Assembly (NCBI GenBank): GCA_012514835.1
Contig: JAAYZM010000561.1
Location: 1 to 5,187 of the forward strand
Direction: 5' to 3'
DNA from: Actinomycetales bacterium
GTDB taxonomy: Bacteria > Actinomycetota > Actinomycetes > Actinomycetales > Cellulomonadaceae
DNA: 5,187 nucleotides
The position numbers were made by a program, and so were the translations under genes. Position 1 is the first letter of the stretch, and each line of letters starts with the position of its first letter. This document shows positions 1-4,555 of this stretch, in pieces. A model generated the notes under the pieces. The model was not told where the DNA came from. It made no database searches and saw only the letters and a program-made list of their open reading frames with translations.

Positions 1-231
1 CGCGTCGCGGTCCAGCTGGTCGACGACGCCCCGGACGTCGCCTCCTCGAGCATCTCAGGCCGCCTCGTGTTCACGGAGGTAGAGACGGAGTCCGACGACG
101 GCGAGCTCCCGCCCACCGGCGCGCTGGGGTGGCCGCTCGCCGTGGCGGCCGGGCTGCTCGCGCTCGTGGGTGCTGCGCTCCTGGCCGTCGCCCGCCGACG
201 TGTCGATCACCAGGCGGTGGACCGTGGGTAG
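1..231 (+). CDS. C-terminal end of an LPXTG cell-wall-anchored surface protein (partial, 5' end outside window)
   Basis: Open from the first base; 76 codons then TAG at 229-231. The visible part shows a complete sortase sorting signal in the right order. LPPTG lies at local residues 36-40 (bases 106-120), followed by a hydrophobic helix of about 23 residues (local 42-64) and a positively charged tail starting Arg-Arg-Arg (65-67). An acidic stretch (Glu/Asp, local 26-35) precedes the motif. From family knowledge, a class of sortase cuts between Thr and Gly and joins the protein to peptidoglycan. The remaining N-terminal part (local 1-25) is beta-like and too short to name; a TasA/camelysin-like or SipW-associated domain is a guess drawn from the next gene. 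The tail after Arg-Arg-Arg is about 9 residues longer than the minimal signal. The stop overlaps the start of the next gene, so the two are probably cotranscribed and translationally coupled. Confidence 0.85.
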   Translation, partial: RVAVQLVDDAPDVASSSISGRLVFTEVETESDDGELPPTGALGWPLAVAAGLLALVGAALLAVARRRVDHQAVDRG

Positions 232-1366
232 GCGGGGGATCGCGGTCGCCACGGCGGCCGCCGTCGTCGGCCTCCTTCTCGCACCTCACGCGAGCCGCGA
301 GACCACGGCCGCGTGGACCGACGGCGCGTACTTCACCACGGAGGCGAGCACGTCGGAGTTCTTTGGCTGCCAGCAGGGACCCGTGGTGGTCACGACGCTC
401 GAGGCCGCGCCTGCGGGCACGCTCACGGTCCAGGGGATCGACGGCGAGTGCGTGGGCGCACCGATGTCGGTCGAGGTGTTCGACACCGCGGTGGGCGGCG
501 TGCCCGGAGTCGTGGTGCACACCACGAGCTTCGAGACGGGGCTCGACGGCTGGATCCCGTTCTCGGACAACAACGTGGAACGGTGGAACGCGCGAGCGCA
601 CACCGGGAGCTACAGCCTGCGGGCCCGTGACCGCGACCAGACGTGGGAGGGGCCCGCGCGGGAGTTCGGGGGCGAGCTCACGCTGGGTGAGAGCTACGAC
701 GCCAGCGTCTGGGTCTACCACGAGTCTGGTTTCGACGAGACCCTGACCTTCACGTTCCGCGACGCTTTCCCGGGTGCTCCGGACGGGGGCTTCGGGTACA
801 CGACCGTCGCGACCGCGACGGTCCCGTCGGGGACGTGGACCCAGCTCTCGGGAGAGCTCTCCGTCAACGCGAGCTCCACGGCGCGCAGGCTCTACGTCGA
901 GTCGAGCAACCCCACGATGGAGTTCTACATCGACGATCCACGTGTGGCGACCCAACCCGTCGATCCCACGGGCGCGTGGGTCGAGGCGTCGGGCGCGGTC
1001 ACGGGCGCCGAGACCACCAACGCCACGGACCAGCCGTTCTCCCCCGTCGTGGGCACGGGCACCATGGAGACCCGGGTGACGATCGGTGGCTTCGAGATCC
1101 CCTCGACGTGGGAGTACGAGGCGCCTCCCGTGGTGCTCGGGTGCGCCGTGGTCTACGCCGGGACGCTCGACACCGTGCCGGGCATCCCGGCGGGCTGGCC
1201 GTGGCCCACCACGGGGGTGACTGACGGGTTCTCGCACCAGCCCGGGTACACCTGCGCCGATAGTCTCCCCACGTTCTCTGCCCGGGTCGGGGTGTGGGCC
1301 GTCGGGAGCAGCGTGTTCTTCCAGCTGTGGGAGACGCCCGGTGCGGACATCCCGCTCTGCGGCTGA
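224..1366 (+). CDS. Secreted SipW-dependent-type protein with a CBM4/9/22-like carbohydrate-binding module
   Basis: About 380 residues from GTG 224. This start was chosen because AGGCGG at 212-217 sits 6 bases upstream and it gives a classic Gly-Arg-Arg signal N-region; GTG 200 and GTG 170 are in frame but lack a Shine-Dalgarno. Residues 6-21 are hydrophobic, followed by Thr-Thr-Ala-Ala-Trp-Thr-Asp (about 27-33), the mark of proteins processed by SipW-like signal peptidases. Residues 100-244 (bases 521-955) resemble pfam CBM_4_9: SFETGLDGW, then HTGSYSL, then an Arg/Trp-rich strand ending TWEGPA, then a WVYHESG strand, GTWTQLSGEL, and a closing FYIDDP. Such modules bind xylan or other beta-glucans; no catalytic domain is visible. 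Five cysteines (49, 76, 307, 344, 379) flank the module, two before and three after. It overlaps the LPXTG gene by 8 bases. A role in the surface layer or in polysaccharide attachment is inference. Confidence 0.8.
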   Translation: MGRRGIAVATAAAVVGLLLAPHASRETTAAWTDGAYFTTEASTSEFFGCQQGPVVVTTLEAAPAGTLTVQGIDGECVGAPMSVEVFDTAVGGVPGVVVHTTSFETGLDGWIPFSDNNVERWNARAHTGSYSLRARDRDQTWEGPAREFGGELTLGESYDASVWVYHESGFDETLTFTFRDAFPGAPDGGFGYTTVATATVPSGTWTQLSGELSVNASSTARRLYVESSNPTMEFYIDDPRVATQPVDPTGAWVEASGAVTGAETTNATDQPFSPVVGTGTMETRVTIGGFEIPSTWEYEAPPVVLGCAVVYAGTLDTVPGIPAGWPWPTTGVTDGFSHQPGYTCADSLPTFSARVGVWAVGSSVFFQLWETPGADIPLCG

Positions 1367-1373
1367 CCCTGCC

Positions 1374-2165
1374 TCAGTCGAGCGGCGTGACCTCGGGCCG
1401 CTTCGCGGTGACGGTGTCCCCGGAGGACCGCCGACGCAAGCGCCGGGTGGCCCACGGGAACGCCCAGTCGCGCGCCCACTCGGCGTTCCACCGGGCCTCC
1501 TCGATCCACGTCAGCACGGGCGCGGGCGGCAGCGGGGTGTCGAACTCAGGGTCGTGCTCGAGCCCGAGCGCGGCGAGCGCTCCCTGGGCGACGCGCGCGT
1601 GCCCCTCCGCGTTGAGGTGGATCCGGTCGGGGGCCCACATGCGCCAGTCGCGCAGCGAGCGCATGCCCCACACGTCCAGCACGGAGGCGCCGTGCCGCCG
1701 CGCGATCGACCACACGTGCGCGTTGTACATGCCCACGTACGGCCGGGTGCGGCGCACGATCGGCGAGTCCTTCGCGTCCATCCCGGTCGCGAGGAGCACG
1801 TGGGCACCCGCGGCGCGGGCCTTGGCGACGGCGGCCTCGAGGTTGCGGGCGAGCACGTCGACGTTCACGGTGGGCCGCAGCATGTCGTTGCCGCCGCCCA
1901 CGATGCTGATGAGGTCCGGTCCCATGCGCAGCGCGCGGGGGACCTGTTCGGTGAGGATCGGGCGCAGCAGGCGCCCGCGCACGGCGAGGTTCGCGTAGGC
2001 GAGCGGGGGTTGTCCGACGGCGGTCCGCCGGGCGGAGAGCTCCGCCGCGAGGAGGTCGGCCCACCCCGTCGGGTGGCCTTCCGGGTCGGGTTCGCCCCAC
2101 AGTCCTTCGGTGAACGAGTCGCCTGTCGCGGTGTACCGCTCCCACCTCGCAGTGGTGCTCGTCAC
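1374..2165 (-). CDS. SGNH/GDSL-family hydrolase, cytoplasmic
   Basis: 263 residues with the four SGNH blocks in order. Block I is GDS at 15-17 with nucleophile Ser17. Block II has Gly64 in NLAVRG. Block III is GGND at 91-94 with Asn93. Block V is DRIHLN with Asp180 and His183 completing the triad. From family knowledge, these are esterases or lipases acting on acyl or acetyl esters; the substrate cannot be read from sequence. There is no signal peptide or membrane segment, so it should act in the cytoplasm. After block V, about 75 residues rich in Trp, Arg and Glu (around 218-246) form an unassigned C-terminal extension. The start is GTG at 2165-2163, with AGGGA four bases upstream (2170-2174, minus strand). 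A stronger GGAGG (2188-2192) sits 7 bases before an in-frame ATT, which would add 5 residues. It ends 7 bases from the converging secreted-protein gene. Confidence 0.9.
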   Translation of the reverse strand: MTSTTARWERYTATGDSFTEGLWGEPDPEGHPTGWADLLAAELSARRTAVGQPPLAYANLAVRGRLLRPILTEQVPRALRMGPDLISIVGGGNDMLRPTVNVDVLARNLEAAVAKARAAGAHVLLATGMDAKDSPIVRRTRPYVGMYNAHVWSIARRHGASVLDVWGMRSLRDWRMWAPDRIHLNAEGHARVAQGALAALGLEHDPEFDTPLPPAPVLTWIEEARWNAEWARDWAFPWATRRLRRRSSGDTVTAKRPEVTPLD

Positions 2166-2271
2166 ATCGTCCCTAGTAATCGTTTTACCTCCGATCGGCG
2201 TAGTTAATTCACCCTATGTGGTCACGTTTCCACGGTCGCATGGGTGTTACCACCCGACCTAGTTTCAGCAT
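2166..2271. promoter_or_regulatory. Divergent intergenic regulatory region with two small inverted repeats
   Basis: This 106-base gap between two divergent starts is clearly more AT-rich (for example 2172-2216) than the surrounding DNA. It holds an imperfect palindrome GTGGTCACGTTTCCAC at 2218-2233 (6 of 8 pairs match) and a perfect hairpin GGGTG-TTAC-CACCC at 2242-2255. On the plus strand TAGTTT at 2260-2265 is a TANNNT -10 element placed exactly at -12 to -7 if transcription starts at the A of ATG 2272. No convincing -35 was found on either strand. The repeats are candidate operators only. Confidence 0.5.
2260..2265 (+). promoter_or_regulatory. Candidate -10 element for a leaderless transcript of the small secreted gene
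   Basis: TAGTTT fits the TANNNT consensus used by actinobacterial principal sigma factors. It ends 6 bases before ATG 2272, which would make the start codon the first transcribed base. No Shine-Dalgarno lies between the two, and no good -35 is visible 16-18 bases upstream. Confidence 0.45.
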
Positions 2272-2703
2272 ATGGAACGCACGGCCAGCCGCTCGGAGCG
2301 GACGCACAACACCCGGAACGCCGGGCGCGCGCGTCGGCTGCGGTGGGCTGGCACCCTCGCGGCGCTCGGTGCCGCGGCCGGCATGGCCTCCGCGCAAGCA
2401 GCCCAGCACGAGCGGGGCACGTCCGCGCTGCAGGCGGCCGTCGAGTGCACCTCGGGCGTCCAGCTCGGGTACGAGGTGCGCTACGCCCAGGAGGTTGGCG
2501 GGTTCGCGGTCTCCGGCATGGTGGTGAACGCTCACGATGACGGATGCGCGGGGGGCGCCGTCGTCGTCGTCCTCCTCGATGCGGACGGTGCGCCGCTCGC
2601 CTCGGGCCCCGTCTCCCTCGCCGTGGGCGAGACCGTCTGGTTCGACGGCGCTCCCGTCGACGCACGGCTCGTCGAAGCGGTTCAGGTCCTTCCTGATCTC
2701 TAG
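2272..2703 (+). CDS. Small secreted two-cysteine protein, function unknown
   Basis: 143 residues from ATG 2272 to TAG 2701-2703. The N-terminus is long and basic (Arg-rich, 1-24), followed by a hydrophobic Ala/Gly-rich stretch (25-41) and likely signal peptidase cleavage near Ala-Ser-Ala-Gln-Ala (39-43). The mature part is a single beta-rich domain of about 95 residues with only two cysteines, Cys59 and Cys92, which probably form one disulfide. Its pattern (Cys, a VQLGYEV strand, a VSGMVVN strand, Cys-Ala-Gly, a VVVVLLDADG strand with ASG) resembles the small domain found in actinobacterial SipW-type signal peptide proteins. That resemblance is from memory, not a search, and the Ala-Trp-Thr-Asp signature is absent. 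No membrane anchor or LPXTG is present, so it is likely released or held by partners. There is no Shine-Dalgarno, so the message may be leaderless. Function is unknown. Confidence 0.75.
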   Translation: MERTASRSERTHNTRNAGRARRLRWAGTLAALGAAAGMASAQAAQHERGTSALQAAVECTSGVQLGYEVRYAQEVGGFAVSGMVVNAHDDGCAGGAVVVVLLDADGAPLASGPVSLAVGETVWFDGAPVDARLVEAVQVLPDL

Positions 2704-2720
2704 CCCGGCCTCAGGCCGGG
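2704..2720. terminator. Bidirectional hairpin between the convergent small secreted gene and ung
   Basis: CCCGGCC-TCA-GGCCGGG is a perfect 7-base, all-GC stem with a 3-base loop. It starts directly after the TAG of the plus-strand gene, and the loop is exactly the TGA stop of ung read on the minus strand. No T-run follows on either side, so it would be the hairpin-only type proposed for high-GC actinobacteria rather than a classic intrinsic terminator. Confidence 0.65.
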
Positions 2721-3454
2721 GCGCTCGCGGCCGGGCGGTCGGTCGCGGCAGGATCCTCGGCCGTGACGGCGGGCTCGTCGGCAGGCAGCGCCCAGTCGAC
2801 GGGCTCCGCGCCGAGAGCCACCAGGTGCTCGTTGACCCGGGAGAACGGGCGCGAGCCGAAGAACCCCCGGTGCGCCGAGAGTGGGCTCGGGTGCGGGCTC
2901 TCGATCACCGGGAGGTCCCGGAGCGCCGGTCGCACGGACTGCGCGTCACGGCCCCACAGCACCGCCACGAGCGGCCCGCCGCGCGCCACGAGGGCGTCGA
3001 CCGCGAGGGCCGTCACGGACTCCCAGCCCCGGCCCCGGTGCGAGCCCGCTGAGTTGGCCCGCACGGACAGCGACGTGTTGAGCAGCAGCACCCCCTGGTG
3101 AGACCAGGCGGTCAGGTCCCCGTGCGCAGGGGAGGGGACGCCGACGTCGGCCACGAGCTCGGTGAAGATGTTCACGAGTGACCGCGGGAGCGGGCGCACG
3201 TCGGAGCGGACCGAGAAGGCCAGGCCCATCGCGTGGCCCGGCGTCGGGTAGGGGTCCTGGCCCAGGATCAGCACGCGCACGGACTCGAAGGGGTCCTGGA
3301 ACGCGCGCAGCACGCTCGGCCCGGGCGGGCAGTACTTGTTGCCCGCCTGCGCCTCGGCGCGCAAGAACTCGCCCATCGCGCGGATCTGCGACTCCGCAGG
3401 TGCGAGGGCGTGCGCCCAACCGGGATCCATGAGCTCGCTCAACGGTCTGGCCAC
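2711..3454 (-). CDS. ung: Uracil-DNA glycosylase, family 1
   Basis: 247 residues from GTG 3454. It removes uracil from DNA by cutting the N-glycosidic bond, the first step of base excision repair after cytosine deamination or dUMP incorporation. Visible motifs: GQDPYP at 65-70 with catalytic Asp67; stacking Phe80 in GLAFSV; uracil-reading Asn126 in LLLN; HPSPLS at 188-193 with catalytic His188 and DNA-intercalating Leu192. The Pro in place of His in GQDPYH is, as I recall, also found in the mycobacterial enzymes. The start was chosen because ARPLSEL is the expected N-terminus; an in-frame GTG at 3532 would add 26 unconserved residues and run into the neighbouring promoter. After the usual end (VDWALP, 219-224) there is an Ala/Pro/Asp-rich tail of 23 residues that looks disordered. 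No Shine-Dalgarno is present; TAACCT lies 7 bases upstream. It is divergent from the DUF3263 gene. Confidence 0.97.
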   Translation of the reverse strand: MARPLSELMDPGWAHALAPAESQIRAMGEFLRAEAQAGNKYCPPGPSVLRAFQDPFESVRVLILGQDPYPTPGHAMGLAFSVRSDVRPLPRSLVNIFTELVADVGVPSPAHGDLTAWSHQGVLLLNTSLSVRANSAGSHRGRGWESVTALAVDALVARGGPLVAVLWGRDAQSVRPALRDLPVIESPHPSPLSAHRGFFGSRPFSRVNEHLVALGAEPVDWALPADEPAVTAEDPAATDRPAASAPA

Positions 3455-3461
3455 GAGCGGA

Positions 3462-3467
3462 AGGTTA
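3462..3467 (-). promoter_or_regulatory. Candidate -10 element for ung
   Basis: On the minus strand this reads TAACCT, a match to TANNNT, with 7 bases to the GTG at 3454-3452. No purine-rich Shine-Dalgarno lies between, so ung may be translated from a leaderless message. The -35 region is weak. Confidence 0.4.
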
Positions 3468-3515
3468 TCGGTTCTCGGGGTATGAACCAGGACGTTTCGC
3501 CTACCGATCCGGGTG

Positions 3516-3533
3516 AATGACACGTGTGTCATT
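3516..3533. promoter_or_regulatory. 18-base inverted repeat, candidate operator in the ung / DUF3263 gap
   Basis: AATGACAC-GT-GTGTCATT has two perfect 8-base arms around a 2-base centre. It covers the -35 hexamer of the DUF3263 promoter, where a bound protein would affect transcription. Each arm contains GACAC, which is reported as the core recognised by WhiA in Streptomyces, but five bases are too few to claim that regulator. A dimeric regulator is the simplest reading; which one is unknown. Confidence 0.55.
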
Positions 3534-3545
3534 CCGTACTAGCCT
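3517..3545 (+). promoter_or_regulatory. Sigma-70-type promoter of the DUF3263 gene
   Basis: The -35 ATGACA (3517-3522, 5 of 6 to TTGACA) and -10 TAGCCT (3540-3545, TANNNT) are separated by exactly 17 bases. Transcription would start near 3552, leaving a leader of about 34 bases with a strong ribosome binding site. It is the best-formed promoter in the window. Confidence 0.6.
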
Positions 3546-3574
3546 GGGGCGTGGCGCCGCAGGCGTCACCGACG

Positions 3575-3581
3575 AAGGAGG
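3575..3581 (+). promoter_or_regulatory. Strong ribosome binding site deciding the DUF3263 start
   Basis: AAGGAGG is a near-perfect Shine-Dalgarno, 4 bases before GTG 3586 and 19 bases before ATG 3601. It supports GTG 3586 and argues against the upstream ATG at 3517, which lies inside the promoter. Confidence 0.75.
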
Positions 3582-3585
3582 GTAC

Positions 3586-3870
3586 GTGGGCGCACAGACG
3601 ATGCAGGTCGAGCAGACCGACACGCTGTCCGAGCGCGACCAGAACGTGCTCGCCTTCGAGCGCCAGTGGTGGAAGTACGCGGGCGCCAAGGAGCAGGCGA
3701 TCCGCGAGCTCTTCGACCTCTCCCCGGCCCGGTACTACCAGGTCCTCAACGCCCTCCTCGATGACCCGGCGGCTCTCGCGCACGACCCGATGCTCGTCAA
3801 GCGGCTTCGTCGCATGCGCAGCGAGCGCCAGCGCAACCGCACCGCGCGCCGCCTCGGTATCGAGCGCTGA
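3586..3870 (+). CDS. DUF3263 family protein, small helical and probably DNA-binding
   Basis: 94 residues from GTG 3586. The core is typical of the actinobacterial DUF3263 family: LSERD at 14-18, FERQWWKYAGAKEQAIRELF at 25-44, a second helix block with SPARYYQVLNALLDDP at 46-61, DPMLVKRLRR at 67-76, and a strongly basic end (77-94, many Arg). The alternation of an acidic/aromatic helix with a short turn and YYQVLNAL looks like a helix-turn-helix, and the Arg-rich tail fits nucleic acid contact. That is inference, as the family has no established function that I know of. It is full length. It has its own promoter with an inverted repeat over the -35, suggesting control or autoregulation. LytR_C follows 29 bases downstream, an arrangement I believe recurs in actinobacteria. 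Confidence 0.92.
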   Translation: MGAQTMQVEQTDTLSERDQNVLAFERQWWKYAGAKEQAIRELFDLSPARYYQVLNALLDDPAALAHDPMLVKRLRRMRSERQRNRTARRLGIER

Positions 3871-3887
3871 GCGGGCAACTGCCCGCT
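3870..3887 (+). terminator. Hairpin at the end of the DUF3263 gene, abutting the LytR_C -10 element
   Basis: AGCGGGC-AACT-GCCCGCT is a perfect 7-base stem with a 4-base loop. It begins at the last base of the TGA stop (3868-3870), and no T-run follows. Its last base is the first base of TACCCT (3887-3892), a possible -10 for the next gene. It may act as a terminator or attenuator, or mark the boundary between two transcripts. Confidence 0.55.
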
Positions 3888-3892
3888 ACCCT
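3887..3892 (+). promoter_or_regulatory. Candidate -10 element for the LytR_C gene
   Basis: TACCCT matches TANNNT and lies 7 bases before GTG 3900. No Shine-Dalgarno precedes that start, which fits a leaderless message. No recognisable -35 exists at the right distance; the upstream bases are the DUF3263 3' end. Confidence 0.4.
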
Positions 3893-3899
3893 GGACGCC

Positions 3900-4547
3900 G
3901 TGCCCAAGGCCTCAGCTGAGTTCCCCGAGGACGAGTTCGACGTCGTCGGCTCCACCCGCCCGCGCTCGCCCCACCGCGCGCCCAAGTCGCTCGCGCGCCG
4001 CATCGTGCCGTTCGTCGTGGCGATCATCCTCGGCCCGCTGCTCGCCTACGTGATCGTGACGGCCATCTCGACGGGGAGCCTGCCCGGTCAGGGCGGTGAC
4101 GAGCCCACCACCCAGACCACGGGCGACACCGTCACCCCGTCGGTCGAGCCGGACGACGAGGACGAGACCGAGACCGAGACCACGGACGAGGAGCCGTCGC
4201 CCGAGGAGTCCGAGTCCGAGACCACGGACGAGGAGACCACGCAGGACGAGCCCGACGCCGATCCGGACCAGTCCACGCGCGTCATGGTCCTCAACTCGAC
4301 GTCGACCGCGGGCCTCGCTGGCCGTGGCCGGGAAGCGCTCGAGGCGGCCGGCTGGACCAATGTCGCGACGGGCAACTTCTCCGGGACGCTGCCCGGCTCC
4401 ACGGTGTTCTACGGCGAGGACGACCCGGTCCTCGAGGCGAGCGCCCGCGCCGTGGCCGAAGAGCTCGGGATCGAGACTGTCGAGCTCGACGCCGAGCAGG
4501 CGAGCGACCCGATCACCGTGGTGCTCGAGGCAGACTTCGAGCCCTGA
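3900..4547 (+). CDS. Single-pass membrane protein with a C-terminal LytR_C domain
   Basis: 215 residues from GTG 3900. The order is a cytoplasmic N-terminus (1-34, basic near its end with Arg-Pro-Arg and Ala-Arg-Arg), one membrane helix (about 35-57), an extracytoplasmic linker (58-126), then a LytR C-terminal domain (127-209). The LytR_C domain opens with VMVLNSTSTAGLAGR, has the usual GW after the first helix (151-152) and ends in the ITVVLE strand. The linker is extremely acidic, mostly Glu, Asp, Thr and Ser (84-124), and is partly built from a repeated unit. The domain is named from LytR/CpsA/Psr proteins, but the LCP catalytic domain is absent here, so this is a stand-alone version. A cell-wall role is plausible, not shown. 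The positive-inside rule fits the topology. The FAD oxidoreductase gene starts 8 bases downstream. Confidence 0.92.
   Translation: MPKASAEFPEDEFDVVGSTRPRSPHRAPKSLARRIVPFVVAIILGPLLAYVIVTAISTGSLPGQGGDEPTTQTTGDTVTPSVEPDDEDETETETTDEEPSPEESESETTDEETTQDEPDADPDQSTRVMVLNSTSTAGLAGRGREALEAAGWTNVATGNFSGTLPGSTVFYGEDDPVLEASARAVAEELGIETVELDAEQASDPITVVLEADFEP
4174..4235 (+). repeat. Two identical 20-base direct repeats in the acidic linker of the LytR_C protein
   Basis: The 20 bases at 4174-4193 (CCGAGACCACGG then ACGAGGAG) recur without change at 4216-4235, 42 bases or 14 codons later and in frame. Each encodes Glu-Thr-Thr-Asp-Glu-Glu with a preceding partial codon. This looks like a duplication that lengthens the linker. 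Confidence 0.8.
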
Positions 4548-4555
4548 GCCGCACC

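Noticed and set aside
71..1237. Long open frame on the minus strand (388 codons)
   Set aside because: Antisense to the well-supported secreted protein. The product is Arg/Gly/Pro/His-rich with no domain-like pattern, typical of high-GC shadow frames.
1381..1402. AGCGGC / GCCGCT inverted repeat with a 10-base loop as terminator of the secreted-protein gene
   Set aside because: The loop is long, the stem is inside the SGNH coding region and there is no T-run; such pairs are common by chance at this GC content.
1374..2165. SGNH hydrolase as a polysaccharide esterase working with the CBM protein
   Set aside because: The hydrolase has no signal peptide and is on the opposite strand, so the link to an extracellular carbohydrate-binding protein rests only on adjacency.
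1341..2207. Long open frame on the plus strand (288 codons) opposite the SGNH gene
   Set aside because: The minus-strand product has all SGNH motifs; this frame is low-complexity Arg/Gly/His and overlaps the end of the secreted-protein gene.
3455..3532. Upstream GTG at 3532 as the ung start
   Set aside because: It adds 26 unconserved residues and covers the DUF3263 promoter and inverted repeat. The conserved ARPLSEL N-terminus begins at GTG 3454.
3516..3533. The GACAC arms as a WhiA site
   Set aside because: The five-base core is too short to assign a regulator, and the palindromic layout points to a dimeric binder instead.
3517..3585. Upstream ATG at 3517 as the DUF3263 start
   Set aside because: It coincides with the -35 element, has no Shine-Dalgarno, and the strong AAGGAGG points to GTG 3586.
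4149..4271. Acidic repeat tract as a tandem repeat array or CRISPR-like structure
   Set aside because: Only one 20-base unit is repeated twice, in frame, inside a continuous coding region; there are no spacers.
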